Of a DNA stretch of 13,185 nt, positions 5,447 through 13,144 are shown in pieces (positions within the stretch are counted from its first letter, which is position 1; every line of letters starts with the position of its first letter). The DNA is taken from the NCBI GenBank assembly GCA_002320555.1, contig DCJV01000114.1, forward strand, positions 1-13,185, written 5' to 3'. A model generated the notes under the pieces. It saw only the letters and a program-made list of their open reading frames with translations. It searched no databases and had not been told where the DNA came from. The stretch is from Ruminococcaceae bacterium UBA1691 (GTDB lineage: Bacteria; Bacillota; Clostridia; Oscillospirales; Acutalibacteraceae). The position numbers were made by a program, and so were the translations under genes.

Positions 5447-5502
5447 CTGCCGCAGCAAAGCCTGCGGAGGTGAGAGAGTGGAGGGGTTGCTGCGGCAGCC
5501 CC
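5447..5502 (+). repeat. Overlapping, mutually exclusive inverted repeats after thioredoxin
   Basis: CTGCCGCAGCAA (5447-5458) pairs perfectly with TTGCTGCGGCAG (5487-5498), 12 bp around a 28-base loop. The right arm also belongs to a second hairpin, GGGGTTGC (5483-5490) with GCAGCCCC (5495-5502), which is GC-rich and followed by TTCTTAAT, resembling a weak terminator for thioredoxin. Only one of the two can form at a time. Whether this is regulation or two remnants of repeat sequence is unknown. Confidence 0.5.
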
Positions 5503-5511
5503 TTCTTAATA

Positions 5512-5597
5512 TAGCACCGGTGAACAGGGGAAACAACGGTGTTGCGGGCGATGCGAGGGCCTTTGCCGGGCGCGCTATTTTTTCCTTACCGATGCTA
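5512..5597 (+). repeat. Dispersed intergenic element, longer copy downstream of thioredoxin
   Basis: Begins TAGCACCGGTGAACAGGGG and ends TTACCGATGCTA, like the copy at 4994 but with about 48 more bases inside. TAGCACCG (5512-5519) can pair with CGGTGTTG (5537-5544), keeping the loop GAACAGGGGAAACAA; the T-A pair of the first copy is here C-G, a compensatory change. The same left arm could instead pair with CCGATGCTA (5589-5597) with one mismatch. No gene lies in 5418-5690. Confidence 0.55.
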
Positions 5598-5669
5598 AAT
5601 ACAGTCAGAGTCTCAAATGACAAGGAGAGGAGCTTCCCCATCGGAGCGCTTCTTTCTGTCTGTCCATTT

Positions 5670-5690
5670 GCGAAAACGTTTTCGCTTTTT
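5670..5690 (+). terminator. Intrinsic terminator before the phosphoesterase promoter
   Basis: The palindrome GCGAAAACGTTTTCGC (5670-5685) folds into a 6-bp stem with a four-base loop and is followed by TTTTT. It ends transcripts coming from the thioredoxin region just before the next promoter. Confidence 0.7.
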
Positions 5691-5691
5691 C

Positions 5692-5720
5692 TTGACACGC
5701 CTCCGCAGCGCTCCTATACT
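5692..5720 (+). promoter_or_regulatory. Promoter of the metallophosphoesterase gene
   Basis: TTGACA (5692-5697), a 17-base spacer and TATACT (5715-5720). It starts two bases after the preceding terminator and about 30 bases before the start codon. Confidence 0.88.
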
Positions 5721-5751
5721 GAAAATATCGAATGGAAAGGGAGGGCCCATG

Positions 5752-7407
5752 ATGGCAGAAAAGCAGGCTCCTTTGACCCTGACGGTCATCTCCGATCTTC
5801 ATTATTACTCCAAAAAGACCGGCGTTTCCGGCAAAGCGTACGAGGTCGCCAATGCCAAGAGTCAGAAGCTGCTCGCAGATTGCCCCGAGGTGCTGGAGGC
5901 TGCCTTCCGTCAGATCGCAAAGGACGGTCGCAGCGATATCGTGCTGATCTCCGGCGACACGACAAATAACGGAGAGGTGGAGAGCCACCGTGAATGCGTC
6001 GCCCTACTGCATGAGCTGAAGGCGGCAGGCAAGCGCGTCTATGTGATCACCGCAACGCACGATTATCAGGATTCCGGCGAGACGGACGGCTATGCAGGCG
6101 ATCAAAAGGTCAAGGTGCCAGCCCTGCGCCGGGAGGAGCTTTGGGAGCTGTACCGCCCTTTCGGCCCGGACGAGGCGATCGCCGTGCACCAGGAGAGCAT
6201 GAGCTACATTGCCCAGCTTGCGGATGGCTATCGGCTATTTGCGCTCAACGACGATTCCAACGGCGCGGGCAAAAGCGGCTTTTCGGACGAGTGCTTTCAG
6301 TGGATCACAGAGCAGGTTCAGCAGGCGAAGGCCGATGGGCAGTTTATGATCGCCATGACGCACCACCCGCTGCTGTCTCCGTCTCCGTTTTATTCCATCA
6401 TCGGGGCGGGGGATATGCTTGGCGATCATGAGAAGCGCGTGCAGCAGTTTGCGGACATGGGAATTCTGTTTATGCTCACAGGACATACGCACATTCAGGA
6501 TGTCTCCTATGCCTTCAGTAAAAACGGAAATCTCTTTTACGATCTGAGCACGCCCGCCCTGTGTGGTTATCCGGGGACGATTCGGATGCTCACGCTGGAC
6601 CCAGCGGCAGGAGAGATGCGGCTTTCCTCCGATTTTATTACCGAGCCGGTGGCGCTCGATTTGAATGGGAAAACCTTACAGGAGCATTTCAGTGAACAAT
6701 TTATCGGAATGATCCGCGATGTGATTCTGGCAGCTGGGACGGATATCGACCGCTTTGCGAATATGGCCACTGCCTTCAGCGTCAAGAAGAAGCTGAGTTA
6801 CCGGATCGGCTGGCTGATCAAGGGCCCGGCCAAATTTCTCACCCGCCTGAAGATCGGGGCGGTAGGGAACTGGACGCGTGCGGAAACTGGCCTCTCCAAA
6901 GCGGACTATGCGGCGATCAAGGATGAAAAGGCGCTCGATTTCATGATCTCACTGGTGCTTGGCCTTTATGGGGGCGACGCGCCCTATACACCCGACACGC
7001 CGTATTATAAAATCACATGCGGCATGCTGAATATCATTGATTCGGTTCTCCGTATCTTACATATCCGGCTCGGCAAGCTGATCAGGGGCGTGGACAGTGT
7101 GCGTTCTCTGGTGGAGCCGCTGCTGTATAATGCCGGTATCTGCGATGAAAAGGCGATTCTGCCAATTTATCCGGCGGCCGCAGCAGGGGAGAAGGAGGCG
7201 GTCGAGGCGCGTGAAGCGGCGAAACGGGCGCGCCCACTGCCAGTGCCGAAGCAGCAGCCGGATCCCGTCCGTCCCAGCCGCAAGGGGCTGCCGATCGTGA
7301 TCCTTGCGGTTTTTTGTTTTTTGATTCTGCTTCCATTTTTGATTGTTGCACTGCCAATTGGCTTTTTGGTCAATCAGATCCGGTTTGCCAAGAGGATGAA
7401 CGAATAG
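5752..7407 (+). CDS. Membrane-anchored calcineurin-like metallophosphoesterase
   Basis: A 551-residue protein. The two-metal phosphoesterase domain covers about residues 8-290: SDLH (Asp15, His17), SGDT (Asp69), ATHDY (102-105), THHP (His204/205) and GHTH (His245, His247). The third motif, normally G-N-H-D/E, has Thr102 where the metal-binding Asn is expected. The C-terminal half (about 300-480) is unlike other phosphoesterases I know; it is followed by a proline- and charge-rich linker and one hydrophobic segment (about 513-540) ending in basic residues, so the protein is probably tail-anchored with the enzyme domain in the cytoplasm. No N-terminal signal is present. Two ATG codons occur at 5749 and 5752; the second has better spacing (7 bases) from GGAGG. 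The open frame extends upstream to 5617, but promoter and terminator lie inside that extension. Substrate unknown. It has its own promoter and terminator. Confidence 0.88.
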   Translation: MAEKQAPLTLTVISDLHYYSKKTGVSGKAYEVANAKSQKLLADCPEVLEAAFRQIAKDGRSDIVLISGDTTNNGEVESHRECVALLHELKAAGKRVYVITATHDYQDSGETDGYAGDQKVKVPALRREELWELYRPFGPDEAIAVHQESMSYIAQLADGYRLFALNDDSNGAGKSGFSDECFQWITEQVQQAKADGQFMIAMTHHPLLSPSPFYSIIGAGDMLGDHEKRVQQFADMGILFMLTGHTHIQDVSYAFSKNGNLFYDLSTPALCGYPGTIRMLTLDPAAGEMRLSSDFITEPVALDLNGKTLQEHFSEQFIGMIRDVILAAGTDIDRFANMATAFSVKKKLSYRIGWLIKGPAKFLTRLKIGAVGNWTRAETGLSKADYAAIKDEKALDFMISLVLGLYGGDAPYTPDTPYYKITCGMLNIIDSVLRILHIRLGKLIRGVDSVRSLVEPLLYNAGICDEKAILPIYPAAAAGEKEAVEAREAAKRARPLPVPKQQPDPVRPSRKGLPIVILAVFCFLILLPFLIVALPIGFLVNQIRFAKRMNE

Positions 7408-7435
7408 GCATCCAATACAGACGCTGATGCAAAAC

Positions 7436-7466
7436 CCCTTCTCAGAATAAGTGAGAAGGGATTTTA
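7436..7466 (+). terminator. Terminator of the metallophosphoesterase gene
   Basis: CCCTTCTCA (7436-7444) pairs perfectly with TGAGAAGGG (7452-7460) over a 7-base loop, then ATTTTAT. It lies 28 bases past the stop codon. Confidence 0.85.
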
Positions 7467-7552
7467 TGGTATAATTCTAATATGGCATATAAGATCATTG
7501 ATGTTTTAGATAACCAAATATAATAAAAAATGAAATATTATTTATGTTAGGA

Positions 7553-7585
7553 TTGACAAAAATTATCGCATGCATTTAATATAAT
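7553..7585 (+). promoter_or_regulatory. Promoter of the transporter-lipoprotein operon
   Basis: TTGACA (7553-7558) is followed after 18 bases by TAATAT (7577-7582), which overlaps a perfect TATAAT (7580-7585) at the less favourable spacing of 21. The surrounding 7461-7620 is very AT-rich and contains no gene. Confidence 0.65.
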
Positions 7586-7626
7586 AGACAATTTGAACAA
7601 TTTGTGAGGGGGGGAACTAAGGAGAT

Positions 7627-9834
7627 ATGAATATCAAAGACATGGCGGTAGGCGTTGTGAAGGAGGTTACATCCCACTGGAGCAAGCCGGGCAAGGGAAA
7701 ATTCGTATCCTACAAGGAAGTTTTGAACCTCGGCCTCGGCGGGATGGGTCAGCAGTTCGTTATGATCATGACCGCGTATCTGGGCCTGTCCGCAGGCAAT
7801 ACGCTGCTTGGCTCTACGCTTGGCCTGCGGCCGATGCACCTGCAGTATATGGCGATGGTGCAAACGGTGCTGGGCGTTTTTTTCTGTATTCTGCGCGGAA
7901 AAATCGTGGATAATACGCGCACGCGCTATGGGCGGTTCCGCCCGTATATTGCGCTGATGGGCTTCCCGATCGTGCTGCTCACAGCGATTTTTATCTTCCT
8001 GCCGTTTGAAACGATGAGCTACACGAGCAAGCTGATCGCAACCTTTGCGTTTGCGATTACGGTCAGCATGGTGTCGCCTCTGTTCACGGATACCTATAAT
8101 GAGCTGCAAACGGTGATCACGCCGAATTCTGAGGAACGGACGAATGTGCTGGCGATCAACTCCTTGATCTATTCCTTTGCTCCGACGGTGGCCTATTTCA
8201 TCATCCCGTTGCTCTCCCAGCTGACCGGCGGTTATACAGATATTCGGACATATCGCTATATCATCGTCCCCATGGCGGTGCTAGGCGTCAGCCTCAACCT
8301 CTTTACCGCCTTCGGCTGCAAGGAGCGTGTCGTCACCTCGCAGAGCTACGTGCAGAAGGTCGGTGTGCTTGAGGGCGTGAAGGAGATTTATAAAAATAAA
8401 CACTGGTGGCTGCGCACCGTTGCCAGGTGGATCGGCTTCCTGGAGGGTGCCTGCGGCGTAATTTTTGGCTGGATTTATATTTATGGAACGCAGGATATGA
8501 CGACCTATGCGCTTCTAAACACCGTGCTTGGAAGCGCTTCAGGTATTGCAATGGTGATTACGCCGTCTTTAATGAAACGGCTTGGAAATCGTACGCTGCT
8601 TTTGGTGCATAACAGCTTAAATGTCCTTTTTGTGACGATGATGACATTTACCTTCCGGATTCCACTGCTATTCTTTATTTTCTTGTATTTAAATTCGCTC
8701 GTGAATGCACTGTCGATCGTATACAATCAGGCGATGCATTCAGAGGTAAAGGATTACCAGCAGTATATCAGCGGAAAGCGTATGGATTTCATGTTTGGCG
8801 TGGCGGGCCTGATCGGCACACCGGTTACAATGGTTACCGGTATGGTAATCCCATATGTATACGAATGCATGGGGTTGACAACCAATTATGATATCCTGTA
8901 CGATCCGAGTGTACGCAACACGATGTTTTATATTCTATGCGTGCTCTCCATCATTGGCGCGATTTTGAACTTGATCCCGTTCTCTTTTTACAGCCTGTCG
9001 CGTGAAAAGCACCGTAATATCATCAAGGTGCTGCGTTACCGCGCTCTGTTTGACGATTATGAAAACGATTGCCTGAATGCGGAAGAGATCGTCCTTGCCA
9101 TCGACGGAATCCGGGAGGGCTATGAAATATTCAATGCGCCCATGCCGGATTTGAAGTTGATGAAAGCGAAGGTCAAAGAGGCAAAAGCGCTGCCTGCGGC
9201 AACGCTGGAGACAAAGGCTGCGCGTAATAAGGCTATCCGGGCGGCGCGCAAGGGTGTGCAGGCGGGGAAAAAGCTGATTGAGCAGAAAGGTGCCGTGTCG
9301 ATTCTGATCGACGAGCTGACGAAGTTCCAAAAGCCGGAAAATATCCGCCGGGTGCAGCGTGCGAAGGATCTTGTTGCCATCGGACTGACACACCTGAGCG
9401 GCATTAATCCCTCCGTTTTGGATGAGGCGAAAGCGCTGCCCTCTGCCACCAAAGAGGAAAAGGCGCTGAAAAACGATGAAGTGAAGCGCGCAAAAGCCAT
9501 GCTGAAAATGGCGAAGAAAATCCGCAAAAATTATCCGGACGGCATTCGCGAGCCTGACCCGGAAACACTGCGCAAGGCGTTCGATATGCCTTACGCAACG
9601 AGGGAAGAGAGCCGCGCCCGTGCCAAAGCCGTAAAGGCGGCGGAAAAGGAAATCCAGCTCTTCCACACGACGTTGAAGCCCTATCAGGATGCACAGAAGC
9701 TTGTGCGCGACGAGCGGGTCAGCCGCACGATATATCCGGAAATCGAGAAGATGTATGACAATGCGCGCGCTGAGGTAGAGCAGATGGAGCAGAAAGTGCA
9801 GAAAGAAACAGCTGCCGCCGGGAGGGAGAAATAA
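7627..9834 (+). CDS. GPH-type (MFS) sugar:cation symporter with long cytoplasmic tail
   Basis: A 735-residue membrane protein. Residues about 30-460 form the roughly 12 membrane segments of the glycoside-pentoside-hexuronide:cation symporter group, with the diagnostic cytoplasmic loop DNTRTRYGRFRPY (95-107). Members import sugars or glycosides with Na+ or H+; the substrate here cannot be told. The family normally ends near 450-500 residues. Here about 270 further residues follow, hydrophilic and rich in Lys, Ala, Glu and Arg, with three related blocks: EAKALPAATLETKAARNKAI (518-537), EAKALPSATKEEKALKNDEV (600-619) and KAFDMPYATREESRARAKAV (650-669). They look helical and probably cytoplasmic. 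GGAG sits only two bases before the ATG at 7627, an unusual spacing; a purine-rich GAGGGGGGG lies further up. Met6 is an alternative start. The stop is two bases before the next gene's ATG, showing translational coupling with the lipoprotein. Confidence 0.88.
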   Translation: MNIKDMAVGVVKEVTSHWSKPGKGKFVSYKEVLNLGLGGMGQQFVMIMTAYLGLSAGNTLLGSTLGLRPMHLQYMAMVQTVLGVFFCILRGKIVDNTRTRYGRFRPYIALMGFPIVLLTAIFIFLPFETMSYTSKLIATFAFAITVSMVSPLFTDTYNELQTVITPNSEERTNVLAINSLIYSFAPTVAYFIIPLLSQLTGGYTDIRTYRYIIVPMAVLGVSLNLFTAFGCKERVVTSQSYVQKVGVLEGVKEIYKNKHWWLRTVARWIGFLEGACGVIFGWIYIYGTQDMTTYALLNTVLGSASGIAMVITPSLMKRLGNRTLLLVHNSLNVLFVTMMTFTFRIPLLFFIFLYLNSLVNALSIVYNQAMHSEVKDYQQYISGKRMDFMFGVAGLIGTPVTMVTGMVIPYVYECMGLTTNYDILYDPSVRNTMFYILCVLSIIGAILNLIPFSFYSLSREKHRNIIKVLRYRALFDDYENDCLNAEEIVLAIDGIREGYEIFNAPMPDLKLMKAKVKEAKALPAATLETKAARNKAIRAARKGVQAGKKLIEQKGAVSILIDELTKFQKPENIRRVQRAKDLVAIGLTHLSGINPSVLDEAKALPSATKEEKALKNDEVKRAKAMLKMAKKIRKNYPDGIREPDPETLRKAFDMPYATREESRARAKAVKAAEKEIQLFHTTLKPYQDAQKLVRDERVSRTIYPEIEKMYDNARAEVEQMEQKVQKETAAAGREK

Positions 9835-9836
9835 CG

Positions 9837-10700
9837 ATGAAGAAAAGAGCAATCAGGGCATTGGCCCTGCTCCTGGCAGCTGCCCTTTTGACCACAGGCC
9901 TGGCGGGATGCACACAGAAGCTGGACGAAATTGAGATTCAAAAAGCATATGAGGCGGCGGTCCGGAATTCCCTGGATGCGGATATTTACTATTGGAAGGA
10001 AACGAAACTGCAGGGGAAGAATACGGAATACTGCCAGGTCAATGTTTTCGCCGGGCAGGGGAGCGATTACGAGCCCTTGCGGGATGACCATGGCGCCTAT
10101 TCGGATTATAAGATCAGCCTGCAGCAGATCAGCAGCCAGCCCCAAAAAGCGGTCCAGATCTACTGCGGCCTCTCGCAGGGCAAAGATAAGGGCGATGAGG
10201 CGAAAGCATATTTGTTCACCCAGTCTTCTGAAGAGGATAAAATTGTAAGCTGCACGAAGCAGCCAATGACGGCGCAGGAATATTATCACAGCGAAGCGTT
10301 CGCGCCGTATCTGCTCTCCTCGCGCATTGCAGAGCTGAGGGAACTGACAGTGGACGACATGGACTTCAGCATCAAGGATGGGCAGGCAGAGCAGAAGGTG
10401 AATGTGACGGAGCTGAGCTTCAAGCCTACAGATGCATATCTTGCCCGCTATGAGCAGAAATACGGCAAAAAATCGCTGTTCGACGGCGCCAAAAAGGTGT
10501 CCATCGAGATCGCCTATGACAGGATCGCGCATATCATCGTCTATACAGATGAGAAGCTGGACAGCAACATGTCCGTCGAAATCGAACAGTATAAATTTGA
10601 AGTCGTGTATCTTGGGCCGAAATTCGACGTTCCGGTTTATAACAAAAAGGTCAAGGACGATAGCACGAAAAAGGAGTTTGACTGGGTGGACGCCGTGTAA
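9837..10700 (+). CDS. Lipoprotein of unknown function
   Basis: A 287-residue protein with a textbook lipoprotein signal: MKKRAIRAL, a hydrophobic core and the lipobox LAGC with Cys25, so the mature protein is attached to the outer face of the cytoplasmic membrane. After that it is soluble and mixed alpha/beta, without a motif I recognise. The start lies two bases after the transporter's stop codon, and the binding site GGGAGGGAG is inside the end of the transporter gene, so the two are translated from one message. It is not an evident ABC-type substrate-binding protein, and symporters of the GPH group do not normally need one, so its partnership with the transporter is an inference from the gene order only. 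Confidence 0.85.
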   Translation: MKKRAIRALALLLAAALLTTGLAGCTQKLDEIEIQKAYEAAVRNSLDADIYYWKETKLQGKNTEYCQVNVFAGQGSDYEPLRDDHGAYSDYKISLQQISSQPQKAVQIYCGLSQGKDKGDEAKAYLFTQSSEEDKIVSCTKQPMTAQEYYHSEAFAPYLLSSRIAELRELTVDDMDFSIKDGQAEQKVNVTELSFKPTDAYLARYEQKYGKKSLFDGAKKVSIEIAYDRIAHIIVYTDEKLDSNMSVEIEQYKFEVVYLGPKFDVPVYNKKVKDDSTKKEFDWVDAV

Positions 10701-10791
10701 ATGATTCCGTACGCCCGCGCTGGTATGCCCTTTAAAATAGAGCGTTCGGCAAAATACGATTGCGGTGCGATGATGCTTCCGTCAGCTCCAA

Positions 10792-10839
10792 AAAACGCGC
10801 CACCATTTGACGCCTGACAGCCAAATGGTAGCGCGTTTT
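10792..10839. terminator. Bidirectional terminator between convergent genes
   Basis: An 18-bp stem with one mismatch (10792-10809 with 10822-10839) and a 12-base loop; A-run on one side and T-run on the other allow use in both directions. It separates the plus-strand lipoprotein gene from the minus-strand one. Confidence 0.88.
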
Positions 10840-10877
10840 AAGATTCTGTTCCATAAAGCGATGCTTCTCCGCCGATT

Positions 10878-11471
10878 TTAACTCCCGCTTTTGGTGGTTT
10901 CACTGCCGCCGAGATTGCCGAGAATCCCGCTGACTTCGTCTAAAATATTGCCTGCATCCGGCTTTTCCCCATTTTCCTTCGCATCCACCAATCCGGAAAT
11001 AAACTGCGCAATATCGATTCCCATTGCGTCCGCGTCAATGCCGTTTTTCAAAAGAAAATTCTTGATCTCTCCGATATTGGACATGGAAAGGGAGCCATTA
11101 AAGCTGCTGAGCAGCTTGGATAGATCAGCGTTGCTGGGCTTCTTGGCTGTGGAGGCTTTTGTAGTGGAGGAAGATCCCGAACCGCCGTACGGAGCAGCCG
11201 TGGGCAACCTGTTGGCCGCCTGATAGCCGCCCAGATAGGAATTGCCGCTGCCTATGTAACTGCCGCTGCCGGAAGAGGACTTGCTCGTTTGCGTTTTTTC
11301 TGCGGTGGTAGAGGGAGACGAAATTCCATCGAACGTATATTGCTCCACGGTCATATTCTGCCCGACCGTAGGCTGATCGTTTTCCTTCTCGTCCTTGGAG
11401 CAGCCCAAGAAAGAGGCTGCGAATATCAGGGCGAGGAGTAGGGGAACGATTTTCCATCCATTTTTTTGCAT
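10878..11471 (-). CDS. Putative lipoprotein with Ser/Gly-rich linker
   Basis: A 197-residue protein from the chosen ATG at 11471. It starts MQKNGWKI, has a hydrophobic core and a lipobox-like FLGC with Cys24; Leu in place of Ala or Ser before Gly is less typical but allowed. A Ser/Thr/Gly/Tyr-rich, low-complexity linker (about residues 40-105) leads to a small helical C-terminal part (about 108-190: LSKLLSSFNGSLSMSNIGEI and onward) of no recognised family. In-frame ATGs at 11483, 11492 and 11522 exist; I chose 11471 because it puts a short basic segment directly before the hydrophobic core, though AAAGG sites lie nearer to the upstream ATGs, so the start is uncertain. The gene follows murC on the same strand with a gap of about 75 bases and no terminator between, so it may be read from the murC promoter. 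Confidence 0.7.
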   Translation of the reverse strand: MQKNGWKIVPLLLALIFAASFLGCSKDEKENDQPTVGQNMTVEQYTFDGISSPSTTAEKTQTSKSSSGSGSYIGSGNSYLGGYQAANRLPTAAPYGGSGSSSTTKASTAKKPSNADLSKLLSSFNGSLSMSNIGEIKNFLLKNGIDADAMGIDIAQFISGLVDAKENGEKPDAGNILDEVSGILGNLGGSETTKSGS

Positions 11472-11545
11472 GGTGATAACCATCCTTTCCATAATACCTT
11501 TGAATTTCGGGTAGCCTGGCAAAGCCGGGTTTCATAAAAATTCGG

Positions 11546-12961
11546 TTATAAAGCTTTCCCTGAACCCTTTTCCATCTCTGCGTCTTGATTTTTATATTTT
11601 TGAATCATCAGCTTGGCGGCCTTATAGATGTCTCCACAGCCCAGCGTGATGACCAGATCGCCTTCCTGCGCATGGTCAACCACATATTGTGCAACCTCGT
11701 CAAATGTGTGAAACCAAACGCTGCCGGGGATTTTTGCCGCGAGCTGGGCGGTATACACGTTGTAAGTGTTGCGCTCGCGGGAGCCCATGATTTCCGTCAT
11801 GACAACGTGATCCGCCCGGCTGAGCACTTGTGCAAAATCATCCATCAGCAGATAGGTGCGGGAATAGGTGAAGGGCTGGAACACAGCCCATACCGCATGA
11901 TACCCCATTTTCAGCGCCGCTTCAAGCGTGACGCGAAGCTCTGCGGGATGATGGGCGTAGTCGTCTGCAATCGTGACGCCGTTGCAGATGGCCAGCTTTT
12001 CAAAGCGGCGCCCTGCGCCGTGGAAGCTTTCGAGCCCCTTGATGCATTGCGCAAGGTCTGCGCCAGCATGGACGGCGGCTGCGATAGCCGCAAGGGAATT
12101 AGGAACGTTATGCATACCGGGGACGTCGAGACGGACATGTCCGGCCAGTTTTCCCTGATAGAGGATATCGTATTCCGGAAAAGCGCCGCGGTGCATTTGG
12201 ATATTCGCGGCGCTGTAATCATTGCTGCTTTCAAGGCCGAAGGTGATTACTTCTTTTTGGGCCAGCAGATCTTTGACCGCCTGACGGGTATTCTCATCGT
12301 CTCCGTTGATAATCAGCGTGTGGGCCATGGAGGCAAACTGATGGAAAGAACGGATGATATTGTCGAGCGTTTTGAAATAATCGAGGTGATCCTCGTCGAT
12401 ATTCAGAATAACGGCGACATCCGGCGAAAGACTCAGGAAGGTATCCGCAAATTCGCAGGCCTCACAGACCAGTGTGTCGCTGTGGCCGACGCGGCCGTGG
12501 CTGTCGATTAACGGGAGCCGGCCGCCGATCACGGCAGAGGGATCGAGCTGAGCCATGATGAGAATTTGCGCCAGCATGGAGGTGACGGTGGTCTTCCCAT
12601 GCGTACCGCAAACGCCGATGCAGTTTGGATACATGCGCGTCACGGCACCGAACAGCTTGGCGCGTTCAAAGGTGGGAATTCCCATCTCTTTCGCCGCGCA
12701 AAGCTCCGGGTTATCGTCGAGCAAAGCTGCAGTATAGACCACCATCTCGGCATTACCGATATTTTCCGGGCGGTGCCCCATAGAGACCGGAACGCCGAGA
12801 GAGCGAAGCTTGACCAGATTATCGCTTTCATTGTTATCAGACCCAGTCAGGGAATAACCCTCTTTCAGAAGAATCTCAGCGAGCGGGCACATGCCGGCGC
12901 CACCGATGCCGATCATATGAATCTGTTTTACCTTTTTCAAAAGCTCGTCAATTTCGTACAA
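11546..12961 (-). CDS. murC: UDP-N-acetylmuramate-L-alanine ligase
   Basis: The first amino-acid ligase of peptidoglycan synthesis; it joins L-alanine to UDP-MurNAc with ATP in the cytoplasm. Visible are the Rossmann loop HMIGIGGAGM near the N-terminus, the ATP loop GTHGKTT (about 119-125), the central block NIDEDHLDYF (about 187-196), GAGRRFE (about 315-321) and the MurC-typical DDYAHHPAEL (about 333-342). Length, 471 residues, is normal, and DDYAHHP with the GIGG start marks MurC rather than MurD, E or F. For the start I prefer TTG at 12961, because GAGGTG lies six bases before it; GTG at 12970, three codons earlier, lies within that GAGGTG and has no clear site of its own. The gene is intact and reads leftward towards the lipoprotein gene. 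Unusually, no other mur or division gene is adjacent within the window. Confidence 0.95.
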   Translation of the reverse strand: MYEIDELLKKVKQIHMIGIGGAGMCPLAEILLKEGYSLTGSDNNESDNLVKLRSLGVPVSMGHRPENIGNAEMVVYTAALLDDNPELCAAKEMGIPTFERAKLFGAVTRMYPNCIGVCGTHGKTTVTSMLAQILIMAQLDPSAVIGGRLPLIDSHGRVGHSDTLVCEACEFADTFLSLSPDVAVILNIDEDHLDYFKTLDNIIRSFHQFASMAHTLIINGDDENTRQAVKDLLAQKEVITFGLESSNDYSAANIQMHRGAFPEYDILYQGKLAGHVRLDVPGMHNVPNSLAAIAAAVHAGADLAQCIKGLESFHGAGRRFEKLAICNGVTIADDYAHHPAELRVTLEAALKMGYHAVWAVFQPFTYSRTYLLMDDFAQVLSRADHVVMTEIMGSRERNTYNVYTAQLAAKIPGSVWFHTFDEVAQYVVDHAQEGDLVITLGCGDIYKAAKLMIQKYKNQDAEMEKGSGKAL

Positions 12962-13138
12962 TGCTGCCACCTCAATCTCTTTTAGAAAGCGGAAGATCCC
13001 CTCTGATCCGGTTTATTTCTGGAAAGAACCACCGCCAATATGTATCAAATACGATAGAATGCCCTTTATTACGAAGAAAAGCCGGCTGTAAGCGCTTAAA
13101 ATTTAAGAGGTTTTCCAATGCCCCCGAATAGCTCTTTT

Positions 13139-13144
13139 ATTATA
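13139..13144 (-). promoter_or_regulatory. Candidate -10 box of the murC promoter
   Basis: Minus strand: a perfect TATAAT (13144-13139) with only a weak -35 box (TTTATT) 17 bases upstream. It would give a long leader of about 170 bases before murC. In that leader (12971-13132) I see a small palindrome, CTTAAAATTTAAG, and no gene or clear terminator. Confidence 0.4.

Noticed and set aside
5545..5583. Possible fluoride-type riboswitch or a second terminator in the longer intergenic element (GGGCGATG..., then TTTTTT)
   Set aside because: The sequence after GGCGATG does not form the expected pseudoknot arms as far as I can fold it by hand, and no transporter gene follows; the hairpin before the T-run is too irregular for a terminator.
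5442..5969. A 175-codon plus-strand frame running from the thioredoxin tail region into the phosphoesterase gene
   Set aside because: It crosses inverted repeats, a terminator and a promoter and overlaps the phosphoesterase in another frame. Its first part is simply translation of the intergenic element.
8935..9852. A 305-codon open frame antisense to the transporter tail, and one of 282 codons at 9684-10532
   Set aside because: Both lie opposite well-supported genes, lack ribosome binding sites and show no recognisable motif; they follow from the Lys/Ala/Glu-rich codon use of the sense strand.
11585..12511. A 308-codon open frame on the plus strand inside murC
   Set aside because: murC on the minus strand carries all family motifs; the antisense frame has no start signal and is a mirror of its codon bias.
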